A program made the translations under genes and the position numbers. DNA of 64,000 nt from Undaria pinnatifida (lineage: Eukaryota > Sar > Phaeophyceae > Laminariales > Alariaceae), in assembly GCA_012845835.1 (NCBI GenBank), contig JABAKD010000012.1:11540213-11604212 (forward strand). The letters are read 5' to 3'. Below, piece by piece: positions 43,301-57,400 of this stretch. The first letter of the stretch is position 1. Every line of letters starts with the position of its first letter. The notes under the pieces were generated by a model that did no database searches, was not told the origin of the DNA, and was given only the letters and a program-made list of their open reading frames with translations.

Positions 43301-43462
43301 TGCAGGCCTCCAACCCCATTCCCATCCCGAGCACGACCAATTGAACGTCGAGCTTCTGACCCAGCGCCAGTGTGAGAGTCTGGTCATATCGAGAGCACAT
43401 AAGTACAAACGATCTGTCGTTAAACCTCGAATACTTATCTCTGGGTCGTGGGCTACCCACAG
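43301..43462 (+). CDS. Candidate upstream exon of the flavocytochrome gene
   Basis: Preceded by a strong acceptor (CATTTATTTTTCAG). The frame beginning at 43302 reads AGLQPHSHPEHDQLNVELL and later KYKRSVVKPRILISG without a stop. Ending at 43462 before GTCAGG leaves two bases that complete a codon with the first base of exon 45164, so the phase fits; a stronger donor (GTGCGT at 43468) would not fit. The protein is not recognised. Confidence 0.3.
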
Positions 43463-43468
43463 GTCAGG

Positions 43469-44352
43469 TGCGTGTGAAAAATTTGTGGTGTGGTACGATC
43501 AGGCTCGTGTTGGCTACGACTATCTATGGTCGAGGTAAAACGACAGGTACAGAGTCCACTGCCTCGTGGTGGAGCGCTAGATAGATAGCAACGGACGGTA
43601 AAATAGCCATTCCACGCGTCCGACATGGAGAAGTTCGTAAAGTATGTCTGCACGTACCTGTCCTGTTTACGAGAGACGCGCGTGACGTAATGATGAATGT
43701 CATAGTTATATGTTTTAAAAAATTGTCTTTTCGAACGGTCTGCGGGGGTTGGTCGAGTAACTTTGGTGGGGATGTGTGGCCTACATGTGGCCTACATGAC
43801 ATGAAGCGTCGGCTTCGACCAACACCGTGAATGCTGCCCAAATATTGCTGAAGCGTAAGGAAAGCCGGCGTTTAGCCTTCATTTTCGTAAGCGCAATAGG
43901 GTATGGGCTAATCAAAACACAAGAAATGGTTACCCCCCGGAGAGAAGTTTGTTTTCGTTGTGTTGTTTTTACAGCCACAAACTCCGTTCATCTGTGATAG
44001 CTGAAACAGGCGGAGCCGGGGGTTCTCCCGACGTTTGTGCTCGAGCTTTGATGGCGATCTCAAGAAGAAGAGTGATAGTGTAATGATTCCGTCGGGGTCA
44101 GTGCAATCAGTACACTGAGTTCCCTTGGATACCTCTGTCTGCACCCTTCTCTCGCGTTTCTGGCTTCATTTGGCATGAGACGGAGACGTCGGCATACATC
44201 GACCTCTGCTGTAACTCATACGGCAACAACGTATACGTGGGCAAGTGCCCCTGAGCGACTCGTTTATTGTTGCCGAAACCACAGGGTATAGATTCTGAAT
44301 ATGTAATTTGCAACAAATCCATTGAACGTGGTCACTGTATAAAGCATCGGGG
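43469..44352. other. No secure gene; one strong acceptor
   Basis: A very strong 3' splice-like site (GTTGTGTTGTTTTTACAG) ends at 43972, followed by an open stretch (HKLRSSVIAETGGAGGSPD) to a stop near 44083. It may be another exon, but phases do not link cleanly to 45164. The rest is unremarkable. Confidence 0.35.
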
Positions 44353-44353
44353 T

Positions 44354-44460
44354 TTGATTCTGCGATGAACCCCCCCACAAAAAGCGCAGAGATAGATTCT
44401 AACGAACGTTTCACGGTTGTTCGACACGCGAGGCCGAACGCTATGAGAAATATGTTTTGG
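44354..44460. mobile_element. B-family fragment
   Basis: GATTCTGCGATGAACCCCCCC, CTAACGAACGTTTCACGG and GTTCGACACGCGAGG match the left 100 bp of B elements. The right part is missing. Confidence 0.6.
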
Positions 44461-45010
44461 CCCTGGCTAAAATAGGGGGGGGACTTCCTGGTCGTATTCT
44501 TACAGTGACTCGGCGTGAGTCACGCGAGTAAACCTCAAGCAAGGTGCATTGGCAGCCCCTTAGAATTCTGTGCTGTTTTGAAATCGCGGTATCAACTATG
44601 TAACCCCCACTATGTGCATTTGCAGCCTCCTTACGATTTCGTGCGACTTTGAGACACTGCGATATCAATGCGCAGTGGAATCGAAAGCTACGCGGCGCCA
44701 AAACTCGCCCTAAGGTGTCCTTTGTTCGGCCAAGGATAAGGTCGAGGTGGGTACCCCGACGATCACTTCCGGGTTTCTGCCACTCGCATGAAGTGACTCT
44801 GTATCTCATGATAACCAGACTTTAGACTTTAATTTTGGCTCAGAGAAGCTTATCATTCCCTGGCAGGTTCGTACAGCGAATTTTAACCGAACGTACGTTT
44901 GACACCGCGAAGGAAGAGATGGGCCACTCTCGTCCGAGGCGTGGAACCGATACCCTCCAAAAATAATACCCAAACGTGACCGGCCTCATACCGTAACCTG
45001 GGGTGTCCGT
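44461..45010. mobile_element. C-family relics, overlapping
   Basis: GTGAGTCACGCGAGTAAACC (44515), GGGTACCCCGACGATCAC and CCACTCGCATGAAGTGACTCTG (about 44750-44800), and CATACCGTAACCTGGGG (44987-45003) are C-family words in C-like order. At least two decayed copies are merged here, just 5' of the first supported exon. Confidence 0.5.
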
Positions 45011-45163
45011 CAGATATGGAATCACTCGATCGAGTGGCTCAATCCCCCAGGTGTGAAACTCGGGGTAACCTTCAACAGCAGTACCACCCTTCGACGCGCT
45101 CATCCCCGTAGACTTTGTCCGCGATCGACTGTCGACATTTTTCTTCGTGCTTCTAACCCGCAG

Positions 45164-45443
45164 GTTTGTCCGTAGCCTTATGCCGGTGCCGTGGCCTACG
45201 ACGCGACTGTATGAGCAAAGGAGGGGTGTCCAGAAAAACGGATCAATCCGAAGCGCCGCTGTAGGCCCGGCCCTGCCGGTCAACGGTTTGAAAGGCGACG
45301 TGGAGAGTCAAACTGCCTTTACTGAGATATCTAATGGCGTGGTTACAGGCACCGAGCCGAAGGCGGACCTGAAGCTAGACGTTGCGGACGCAGGACTGAA
45401 TGTCGTCGAGACGCAGATGTCGGTGCTTACCTTCCTGAAAATC
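45164..45443 (+). CDS. Flavocytochrome exon 1 of those found
   Basis: The acceptor TTCTAACCCGCAG precedes it, and it ends AAAATC before GTGAGTCC. One base completes the preceding codon, then 93 codons follow: FVRSLMPVPWPTTRLYEQ, an Asp/Glu/Gly-rich soluble stretch, and VETQMSVLTFLKI, which leads into the first membrane segment. It ends in phase 0, and exon 48413 starts in phase 0. An upstream exon must exist. Confidence 0.75.
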
Positions 45444-48400
45444 GTGAGTCCATACGTGTAGAGGGATATGTTCTTTCTGCGTTGATGACATACAAAGGCC
45501 ATATTTTACTCAGGCTGGGGCTTGTTGGCTTTCATGGTTTTGTTTGATTTTCGTCTGTCTCTTGCTCGAACTAATCTGTGTAGGGGGGGGTGTACCCCCC
45601 ATTTTCATTGGATTGGAGCATCTCGCCCGGGTAACTCCTGCCTCACTGAGGAAGAAGATTGCAGGTGTTTGGTTTGGCGCCGCGTTCCTTACCATTCACA
45701 TCGCAAACTACAAGCAGTGCGAAGGCTCACGACCGCGAGAAGGGAGAGGGAGTCACCCGCACGAGGGACCCCCAAGCCACGGCACACAAAGACGCGTGCT
45801 ACGATAGAGGTGCACCACTTTTTATCTTCAAGGTTCCTTGATTCGGGAGCTTAACACCTCTCCCAAAAACTGATTTGGCGAAAAATATTACTTCTACCGG
45901 ATAAAACACTCCCATGGCGTCGATACACGACAAACGACCGTCGTCGTTCCAAACGATGGCCTATGTCCGTCGATTTTGGGTTAGGGAGCAATAGCCGTCA
46001 TTCAGGAATCATTTCGGACAAAGCGTGCTACTCCCTATCGTAGCGGCCCCTATAGGGGCACCCTTGCCGTAGACTTGGTCCATCGTAGATCAGTTCGTTT
46101 GTAGGAGTTCTCTCTCCCCACGAAGGCTTTCCTGGCAAGCTGCGGCAATTCGTGTCGTGCGTGTCGTCTCACCCCCGGTACTTTACTTCTCTTTAACCGG
46201 CGGGGGCAGGGTTCATCGCCTTCCTCTTCTCGCCGGTGTTAAGTGAGCGTTTACCGCATGACCTCTAGCCTTTTCGACGACGTGAAACACACAGAAAACA
46301 AGAATTGTGAAAAGCACACATCGGCCGAGCGCAGAACCCCAACATGTTAGACCATCAGCGTACACGGGTTGTAGGCGCATGCCTGCCTCAATCACGGAGA
46401 CAGAAGTCACGTCATCCGGAAAGCCATCGGGCTGGGAAGAGAAGTAGAAAATAAATTGAAACGAAAGAAGGAAGGAAAGGGCAGGAAAAGTGCAGTATAG
46501 TGCAGTAACATTCAGTGCCACTCAGGGTTTTTTTCCCATTCCCTCACGTGGTGACCCCAATCGTGAGATTACGAACTATTTATATTTGTTATATCCTATC
46601 GGGAAACCATAGGTTCCCCCGAATCTCCGAAGATGCTACACCACAATACCACATATTAGAAAAAATGAAACTACACTCCACCAGCTGTGAGATCGAAGAT
46701 TTTGTCGAAACTCATCTTTGCAAGCTGTGTGTGATACTCCGATCTCGCGTATTACGGGTTGTGTGTCCTCATTAAGGATATAGGTCGGCGACCCGCCTTG
46801 CAACTACAGTGTAGCTACAAGGGTCAACAGGGTAATGTTAGGCAGTCTGTGCGCGGAAACTATAAAACCCGTTTCTGAAGGGGACAAAATCTGACAGCTG
46901 TGGAAGGAAATGCATCCGTTCATCAACTGAATCCTGTGAGTCGAATAACCGGTGAGGGGATGGGGGAGTTTTGGAGGACGTGGGGGCCTGGTTTTGATCA
47001 AACGGGAGCGGGGTCGGAGGGGGGGGGAAGGAGGGAGGGGAGCGGACAGGCGGGCAATTTGTGCGTGGAAGCTATAAGTCCTTCAAGGGGACAAATCTGA
47101 CGGTTTTTGAGAAAAAACAAAAAACAAAAAAAAACGAACGCACCAGTTTATCATAGGGGGGGGGGTGGGGCGGGGGTGAGGCGGGTGGGGCAGCTCAATC
47201 TGTGCATGGAAACTTTACATTTTTTAAGGGGATAAATGTGACGGTTTTGGAAAGAATGCATCAGTTTATCATGTATATCCTGGGGTAATATTATTCGTAA
47301 ACCAGATTTTGTGAACAGGGATAAACCATCATTCCCCCTGCCTGTGTGCACGTCATGATTACGATCAACTCGATCGAACATATCGAAGACTGGGACCGCC
47401 AATCATATCAATAGTTCTACTCTGCCATCTTCGTAGATTCTATGCAGGAATACACATCATACATCAGGGTTGTGCACAGGCATAAACCAACACATTAACC
47501 AACACAGCACCACCAGCATCAAGATGGTGGTCGACTGCAATGAACCCTTGCTGTGTAGCCCCGGCCAAACCGGCCTATTCATAGATAGTGCTGAACCGGA
47601 CGTATTCGCAACAATCAGGTTTTAAGGCGGCTAATTAACAACAACGTATTTGTCTGAATGTTACCCGGCCGTGCTCCGGAAAGCTCCTTTGGTCCCACCA
47701 ACGTTAAATTCCCTAGCCTGAAAAAGTGTTTCTCCGAAAAAACAGAGTTTTCTGAAAAATGGGAACGAAGCCTAAAATGAGAACGGACGCGTTTTTTTAG
47801 AATGCAAACCAATTGTGTACAACTCCGAAAAAAAATAATAATTTACGGTCCTGTGGGGCTGTACAGCAGCCTTCGAATGAGCTGTCGCTCAGGCTGGAAG
47901 TCCTCGGCATCGCCTCGGTAGCCAGCATCATCTAGAGAAATAGCAATAGAGCCAGCGTATATCGCTTTTTGCGCCCACCCGAAGGCACGAGATGGAGCAT
48001 GGCCGTTCTGACGAGCTCCTCTCACAGGGCTGGCCAAGGGGTTTCGCAGAAACCTTTCGGTTCTCTGATACACCACACGGTTCTGGAGATAACGCTTGGT
48101 TCTGATTTTAGGCTCCGTTCCCATTTTTTCCGAAAACTCTGGTGAAACGAGAATGGTGGTTGTGTCCACAAAAATATTTAAATGCTCCCTGTGATGGACA
48201 CGATGGTCGTCTAAATATTGTGATACACCACATCGTCCTTCGAATGTCACTCTGACTCCCTCCCATCTCCCGTGCGCCTGTTCCCCCTATGTTTTGTACC
48301 CGCGAGAGAGATACATTTAATTCTCCGCCATGCATGAAAGTTGATTATCGACGTGACGTGGCCCTCTCGTTCTCGGGTCTTTTGTCATACTTGTTGAAAT

Positions 48401-51400
48401 TTTGCACCTCAGGTGACTGCTATATCCGCGTTATATATGTGCACGAATCCGTGGTTCCTGTTCTACAACGCCGACAAGGGAGAAATCTGCCCTACCACGT
48501 GAGGATTACCCGAAATAAGCCGCCACATAGGGCTATTACGTACAGCGTTGACGACGCCTCCTACGATAGGGTTAGCCTATTCTGGGCAAGCACAAACCGT
48601 TTTCCTAGTTACGGAAGTCCTTAACCTTCTCCGTACCGTCTGACCGTCATCGTTGTTCATCGTTGTTCATGCAATATGTATTTCGTCTTGCACTGAAAGG
48701 TTACACAATTGTCCATCGGGTTAAACTTTTAGTTTGTTATGTCAGGGTTTGTGCCTGAATCAAGATAGGTGTTGTGACCCTCACGCAGGGAGGTGAAGAA
48801 ACGTTAGAGTCCATCCCTACCGCGCCACTAGTAGCATGCTTCTCTCGCAATGTACGATGATAGGGGTACCATCTAGCTTTCACGTTGTTCCTTTACTTTG
48901 GGAGCGCGCTCTACTCCCTACCAAAAAGCTGGTTTTGATGGAAAAGGGAGGTGCAACACCCCATTATCAACACTCTCATGTCGAGCCCAAACCCCAACGG
49001 TATTCCGACACGATATTCGCCACTGTTCAAGGTAAGGAGACTAAAGAGATCCGAATAACCTTCGTTCGAAATTTTCCAATGTCCATCGTAGCACATGTCT
49101 GTTGACTATCAAATATGAAGATCAGGACGTTAACACATATTCCTTCAACTCTGAACCCTGACTGAACCTGATTCAATGGGTTGGGTAAGAACCGCGGTAT
49201 CGAAACATAACGTCCAATGTGGACAGGTAGCGGTCGGAACGCCTGGATAAAAAGGCGTGATCGGCGTCGGAACAGGCCCCATCGTGGGTAAGAACTCGTG
49301 CTCCGGAAATATTTTCGGAGTTCCTTCGTCGTACAGCTAGCACCTATCATATATGGATGCGGTTTCTTCTGCGACTTGACAGGGTACTCTGCGCAACAAC
49401 CCCGGTGCAACTGGCTCTCCTCACGGGATCACGCGTATCGGCGGGAGTCCTATTCGCGAGCCTGACGATATCCATCTTCTCCAAGTGCTACGCCACGCGT
49501 GCATACCTGCACCGTTCTTGGCTCGGCGCCGTGATCGACTTAGAGCCAACTCACGATGTCCACACCTGTGAGTGCAACGAGCTAGCGGCTGCTCGCGAAA
49601 CTCAAAATTCACTGGTGGCAGAACTAGCACACATAGGCATTACTGGAAAGAGGCGTGTGCCACGGTAAGAGGTAGCACGTTCGAAAAGTATGAGGCTCCG
49701 AAGTCGAGCAGCTCCACAGACCAGACGCACGCCACGATAGACCTAGCGACGATTCTACGATAACCCCGCCGCCAAACAAGCGATTTAATATATCGAACGT
49801 TTCGTGGCTGCTTGGCACTGGCAACTACGCTACGAAAGAATACGCATTAGTGTACTTTACTGTTTGTAAAGGAGTAGCGAACGAAGCCGCCCGGGTGGCA
49901 ACGGGCGCCGTCTTTCAGGAGGTAGGTGCGGCCGGGATCTGGTTTCAAAACCGGCGATTACGTTGAGAAATCGTTGGGGGCGCTACGGGTAGAACGGCTC
50001 TAGCTAGCGCCGAAACATTCGTATGTTGTTCTCGTGAGGAGGTCCACCGACTTGTTGTGACGATAAGGCATGGCATATTCTGGTTTCAAAATGTGTTTTT
50101 TGACGAGGGGGCTTCACCAAAATCTGGCGGAAAGTACGCATTGCCTTGCACTAATAATGTTGTATTATACCTGGGTCATGAATAATAATAGCAGTGTTCA
50201 CCCCGGGTAGAACGTTTAATCATCTCCTAAAATAATAGGCTTTTACAGATGGGGTGCCGAGAATATCGTTCATTAACACAGGAGCTTTAGAACCAATCGG
50301 CGCAACCTCTGCTGTATAGTGTACCTCGAGTTTACCGAGTGCTGCGCTACGATAGGGGCGCACCACGTTTTTTGTGGTGCTTCTCAGCTAAGGAGGTTCA
50401 GAAATGTCCTTCGTCACCCAAAAACTGCTATGATACCGGATAAAAAATACCATTCCGGCAAACGCATGTACAACGGGAATCGTGAACAACAAGTTGTCAA
50501 TTTCCGACGATTGTGCGTTAAGGATCTCCGCCTTTCAGAAGCCATTTTTAATCAGACCAAAAGCGGTACATCTATTTTAGCAGGTGCGTACGCCCCACCC
50601 AACAAATGGCCGATTTGAAACGTCATAAGTAACGGCCGGTGCCCAATACCATAGATAGGCTGAATGCCTAACGAATCGTTTATCAAAATAATAAGTCGAA
50701 GGGGCAAAATTCGGACCAGATGCCTCGTCAATTGGGGACTCCGTCCATGAAACACGATGTAGGCTCAAATGTACAATCCATACCGCTGCAGAGGTCGTCG
50801 ATGAATTGATCAAATGGACGCCTGCACAACCTCGCCATTTATTGATCGACTCCTTTCGCGCATTGCTCAGACTTCGGATACCTTACTTTGGTGGCCACGC
50901 TGGAGCACGCCATTCTTCACTGTGTTAGGTTCATCTCTGCCAAACAGGCATATCTGATCTACGGGACGGACACAGGTCGTTCTGGCATGGTTGGCTGCAT
51001 TCTGCTGCTCCCTATTGTGCTGCCCATGAAGTTCGAGTTCATAAGGACCAAGGTATGCGGAACGGAGGGTCACGAATAAGGGTAGTGCGTGGTGTGCGGG
51101 AGACTTCGAAAAGAAAAAAACGATATTGTGCACGAGGGGGCCGCGTCCAACGTTTGCGTTAGGCGTATGTACCGCATTGTGGCGAACATGCGTTATGGGT
51201 GACGGCGTATGTACCACATTGTGGCGAACATGCGTTATGGTTGACGGCGTATGCACCACATTGTGGCGAACATGCGTTATGGGTGACGGCGTATGTACCA
51301 CATTGTGGCGAACATGCTTTATGGGTGACGGGGCCCCTTTACCCAATCAATGCCATCGGAATGGCCTTCTTCGTTTTTTTTCAATATTTAGAGTAATGTG

Positions 51401-54400
51401 CCTAGACCATGACGCTGTTGTGCTTTTTTCGTTGCTAAACATTCATGGTTGGGTGACATGAGAGGGTGTTCGCAAACGTTCGGTTGAGATCTATCTCTTG
51501 TGGCATGGCAAGGACAAAAGAAGGGACTGAGGAATGCGGGTGGTCGAGATCACCAGGGTATTTATTGCTACCGCCACTAGGATACGCGTAATCCTCCAGC
51601 AGTGCGCTTTGCATCAGGAAAATACACACCGTCGGTCTACATAGTTTGCTGGTCCATCGTACCACATTATTTGCACGGGTGCTTGCGATTTTTAAACAGT
51701 GCGTGGCACTGATCTCTGAGAACCAAGCCGGTGTGATTTCGTGTCTCCAGCGCTTAACTGGCATGTACAAAGAGTCTGGCACAAAAAAGGTCTCCTGAAA
51801 CACATCGTGGCATAAGTGATGGAGGTTGCCGATTTGAATTCTCCAGAACTGGGTTGCGTAAATGTTTTAGGTACACGGCGGTTTTCATTCCTCGACTAGG
51901 ACCTGATTCGAATTTCGATTGCAATCGAAGTGCTGGACTGTCTCAACGAAAAAGGCAACTACGAGTTTCTCCAAAACTCAGCTCGCTGAGTTTTCTTCTG
52001 GTACACAAGACATGCTCTAAGCCTTCGTCTGTCGCCGAAATGGCGACCGTGCGAGTGCGGTGGGGGCAAGCTGCGGGGTAGGCGCACCACTTCGTTTCTC
52101 AGACTCCCCTAGTGGAGGAGCTCTAGATATATTCGCATAAAGCCTGCGTTGAACGCAGAACTTCACGCTCCACAGGTTACACAATCCCAAACGCCCAGGT
52201 AAACAACGAAACCCTCTTTTGTAATAAAAAATCAAAAACAAAATTCCGACGCGTTGAGGTAAGGTGTCCTGTCCTTCAGAAAGCACTCAGCCGGAAAAGC
52301 CCACGTGCATTGTGGGATATGTCGGTGGCATACCGAACCCCGGAGATCGGAATAGAGTAATAGCAAGCACGAGGGGTGATCTACGATGCATGTGACCATG
52401 GCTAGCTCAGAAAAACATTTGCGGTTAAATCTCCGACAAGTTTGCCCAATACGTAAACGCTAAAACGCAAAATGCCGATGTTTTTTTTTCCTGAAGCCCG
52501 AACGCAAAGACTAAACACCAAAAAATGAACAGATGCGGGCAGGGAATCGTGCGGAAGTATTAGAGCAAAATACGCACTAAGAACCCACAATACCCTTCCC
52601 TCCATCGACGATTTTGTTTACCAGAGCTTACGAGAGAGACGCATAGTCACATCTTCGGTGGAGGTCTAGCCTACGCAGGATTGTTTTGTTCACAATTTTG
52701 TGCGTCTCTCATCGATTCTGCAACGTCTCGCCACAGCTACCTGGTCGGTGAAACCTCGACGTCCACCAAGCGCGCATTGGACGCGTTCTACGATAGCATT
52801 TTTTAGCTAAAACGTATTATGATGAATGGCGGGGCTTCTCAACTCTAAATTGTCAGAAATTTATTTTTTTTGTGGAACGCAAATTTCCGATGTATACACC
52901 TAGGCCATGAAGATTTTCATCTGGCGAATACTTTGTTTTTTTCTCGAAGTCCATATCTGGGACAGGTCGTGGAGCTCCCCGAGCGAGAGCCTCTTAAAGT
53001 AATTGGTTCAAAACGCTTCTACCGCGGAATGCATCGTAGTGGGGGCGGCAGGGTTTACGGCCCTATGTACGACGGCCATGCATGGACGCGTGCTACGATC
53101 AAGGTAGCAACCCTAGGCTGACGTGACTGTGGGCTCCGACGCTCTTCGGCCGAGAAGTAAGCAACTACGGACCATCTCTTAAATACTATTTGCCTTATAC
53201 CTAGATCGAAGTAGCCACAAGCGGCGACTCTCTTACGCCGAGGAACTAAGCAACTTCGGATGATCTCTACAATATAGTTCGCGTGTGTGCGCCTAATGTA
53301 CGCCATGAAATCTCCTGTCTGGTTGGTCGAGCTTGTACCGAAGTACGGTTCTGAGTTGGACACGGGCCGTTCCACGAAAAGGTTAGACATGGGCCGTTCT
53401 ATACAAAGGACCTTAGACGCGTGCCGCGACATAGAGCTAAACATTGTGTTGTTTGTTTTCGTTTCTTCAGTGAGAGGGCGCCTTCTAAAGGCCGGCATCG
53501 TCGGCCTTCATTTATTGTTTACGAGGCTTTTGCTTCGTTGAATGTCTTTTATAGCCCATGGTCTTATCCATCTGTTTCACTCGCCCCAGTTAGAAACTTC
53601 ATCTTCCTCGTAAGCGGTTTTTGGATGACGGATAGGAAGCCGTCACGCAAGGAGCCTCGCGAAAGCCGTGTTCTGCACCTGTACCGTGGCGGGTACCCAT
53701 ACACTTTCACCAGGGAGAAACCCTAAGGAATAGTTGATGCAGCCTTACCGTACCATGAGTCCATGATAATTTGAGTACACACCCTCTCTCATCGTCATCC
53801 CTGCGCCCGCCCGACCTTCGAAACGCCTGTCGTGTTCTCGGACGATGCAGATTTCGTTCGAGTTCAGGAAGAGCCTCCACCTCATGTTCCTGCCCTTGAT
53901 CGTGGCGCTCTGCTTCCACAGCGTGGTGTTCCGCTACGTGGGGTCCATCCTCGTCCTGTGGTATCTCGCGGACCGCTTGTACTTTACCACCAAACAGTGA
54001 GTACGCACGACTCCAATCAAGGCCACACACATACATCATGTGCAAAATTACCATTCATTGTTGCCATCGGTGAAAACTAGCCCATCCCACGGTGGGGTAG
54101 GGGCGCAGCAGATTCTAAGAAGTTTCCTGATCTCCTCACATAAGGAGCTCAATATGCCTTATAAGAAAATAATATCGATTGCAATGCCCGTTCGCACAAC
54201 TCGACCAAGCCTAAAGTTACCAATATGTACTCGTGAAGTTACTTCACTAGCGTCTAAACGGTACTTCCTCACTTAAGGAGCTCAATCTCACTACAGGTAC
54301 ATTGCTAGTTAATCCAACAACTGCAACCTCTACCGTGGGAAGATCCCACGGTACACGGGGGGGGGGGGGGGGGGCTGTTTTCGCAGTCCGGGGTGGTGGA

Positions 54401-57400
54401 GTCATTTCTGACTGTATAGGCTCCTAAACATGCTCTTAGCCCAAAAACATGGTCGGAAGATTTTTCGTGCCCTCCACAATGGCAAGTGCTACGATATAGA
54501 GGTAGCCGTTTTCGTCTGAAATGGTGTCTGAAGGACGCGCTCCTTGAACCAAAATTGCCGGAAACAGTTCACTTTGATTTTCAATGTGGTTTTCGTGGTG
54601 CACCTAGGCCATGATGGGCGTTTCATTCTGTATGATATACTAGTTTCGATTTTTATCAAAATCACTTTTTTGGGTTAAGAAGGACATGTCTTAACCTCCT
54701 AGAGTGAGGAACCTCAGAAAACAGTGGGTGTACCTCTATCGTAGCACGCGTCCAATGTAGACATTTGGTATACCTTGGCCATGGCATGACGCATGCGGCG
54801 GTGGAGGTGCAACACTTCCATTTTTCTCTGACTCCATTTTGTTCAGGGTCCTAAAAAAAAACACACACCAGGTAACGATTGCCGAGGATGGTTCTCTTTC
54901 AAGGAGCCACGTGATTCATTAAAACATTGTACAGGCTAAAAATTATATTGCTGGTTCGAAGCACGCCTTATTCCTCGAAGGTTGCTGTGGGCGGAGTGCC
55001 TCTATTTCTTGTGGCGGAGTACTTCTATTGGATACGCTGAGGTTGGTCCACACGCGCGTACCTCATTAGCCCACTCTTTGTTACAGACAGCACGGCAATG
55101 TTTTACTGTTAGAAGCACAACAGCAAAAAATTCGACATGAAGGAATACCGTAAAACATGTCATCAATCGACAAGGGTGCTGATCATCGTGCGGCAACATT
55201 CTAGGCCGGAAAAAAAACGATTCCTACTGAATGATTCATGCGCCGTGAAACGTTGTGCATAGGGTTTGGATAGGTTCGCATCGCTTGAAAAGCTCTAGAC
55301 CTCACACGATCACAACAGTTGAGAAGACATGAACGTGAAACCCAATGAAGAATCGCATAGCCTACGAATGAGAAATGACGCAAACATATTGAAATTCAGA
55401 CGATCTTGCGTTAATGTGTGCCGTCGCCCAGAAAAATCCAAATCGAAACGTGATATGTCTGTGGTGTAAGGTGGTTTTGTGTACTCTACGACAAACCTCG
55501 TCAACCTTAACAGACGGCGGTAATTCCGATCCGACTTTCTAGCCTGTCCGCTCGCCCCCACCCCCCCCCCCCCCCGCCCCTCATATACTCGGCTGTCATT
55601 GATGCTTGAAATTCTCCCAGGACGTTCTTGATCACCCACCCTGTCTTCGAAGCGGTCGGACGTGGAACTAGGGTCACTTTCGACCTGCCCGGGTAAGTGG
55701 TTAGGTTAGGACGCGTGCTACGATAGAGGTGCACCACCTTTTTCCTGAGGTTCATTCCACTTGGGAACTTTAGACCTCTCCCAAAACCTGACTTGGAGAA
55801 ATATAAAACTGCTACCTGATAAATAATCCCATGGCCTAGGTACACAACGATAATCTTGCGGGAAAAAAACTGCTTAGTTTCGACGATTTTGAGTTAAGGG
55901 AACCCCGTCATTCGGAAAACAACACGGTTAAAACGTGCTACCTCTATCGTAGCATGCGTCTTAGTGCTCTGAATACCGTGCTACGTGTGCTACGATCGAG
56001 GTCGATATTTTTGGGTAAATGCGTTTTTCAGTTTCAGAGCTGTCGTAGCCTAGAATCCTTGGGAGGTGTGTCGTTGTTAATGCACGGTCGGTCTATTTGT
56101 GTACCGAGGCGATGAGAGTGTCCATCGGGTTGTGTTTTCATTTTCCCATAATCACTCTATCTAATTTGATGGATAATATTCTAAACGTAAAAATACACTC
56201 CAGCTGTGAGATCGAAGATTTTGTCGAAAAATCATCTTTGCAAGCTGTGTGTGATACTCCGATCGCGCGAATTACTGTGTGTGTCCTCGTTATGGAAATA
56301 GGTCGACTATGTAGAGAATTATATTACTTGAGGAACTCCAGGCCGAAACGGTTGCACATCAGATCTGCTTGCGGCATACCAGGTATAAAATGCCTACGAT
56401 GGTTTTCGCCATCTGTCCGAAAATGTGGCCCCTATAAGGTTACCGCTGTTGTTGTCGTCGTCACCCTATCTATTGGGGTACATTGGGTACCTCGATATAA
56501 GAGCACATCGTGACAAGCCCAGACAAGTGCTCATAACTACGCATTGCTCTCGTCTTTTGTGGGAGATACATGTGGCTTTTAGTATGGGCGGGACATGCCT
56601 ATTTGACAGCTCTTAACCCCCGAACGCGCTATTCCTGAGCGGTTTTGAATCAGGGTACCCATTTTGTACTCTATTTTGCACAGGCCCCGTCCGCCCCTCG
56701 CGTGGGCCGCCGCCGAGCGACCACATCTCTGTTGCGTGAACTACATAATGTTTTTTTTGTGCCTCGCACGACCGAGATCAAAATCAGTTCCCACTCATAC
56801 GCCACAGGCACCCTCATCGATTCCCGCTCCCCTGGTTTATAATGCTACTCCACTCCAAAAAGGCCGCTGTATCTAACCTGCAGTCGCTCTTCGTTACCAC
56901 CTCTCGGTGTCACGTTCTCAGAGGCTACACGTTCAATGCGGGGTCGTACATCTACGTCAACTCGCCGACGATAAGCCGTAGTGAATGGCACCCGTTCTCG
57001 ATCATACAGGTGCCCGGGAGAGTTCCTAGGGCTACGTTCTACGCGGAGGCGGTGAGTAGCAAAGCTAATATAGCGGTAGTTGACGATGCCATCGCGCATG
57101 CGGCGGGAGCGGTGCACTATTTCCATTCTCAGGCGCCCCCCTCGGGGAGCTTTACGCACCTCTGCCCCAACCAAACGGAATTGAGCAAACAACAAACAAG
57201 CGCTCCCCGAGGAGAAATCCCCTGGCCTAGGTATCTACACAACGAAAAATCTACCAATTGTTTCTTGTGAAATTCCGATGATTTTCGTCTAAGGCGCCCG
57301 TCATCATGAAAAAACGTTCACAGCCAAAACGTGCCACAAATTTGTCGTATCACGACCCTCCATGGTGGAAAGGATTGGACTCTCCATGGAAACTACTGGG

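Larger units (their letters stand above)
45444..48412 (+). other. Intron 1 of flavocytochrome gene
   Basis: 2,969 bp. It holds a C relic abutting an A element (45580-46046), a D repeat (46665-47290), a G repeat and an H repeat. GTGAGT donor; acceptor TTTTGCACCTCAG. Confidence 0.75.

Noticed and set aside
51163-51330. CRISPR-like direct repeats
   Set aside because: The units are contiguous with no spacers, and the genome is eukaryotic.
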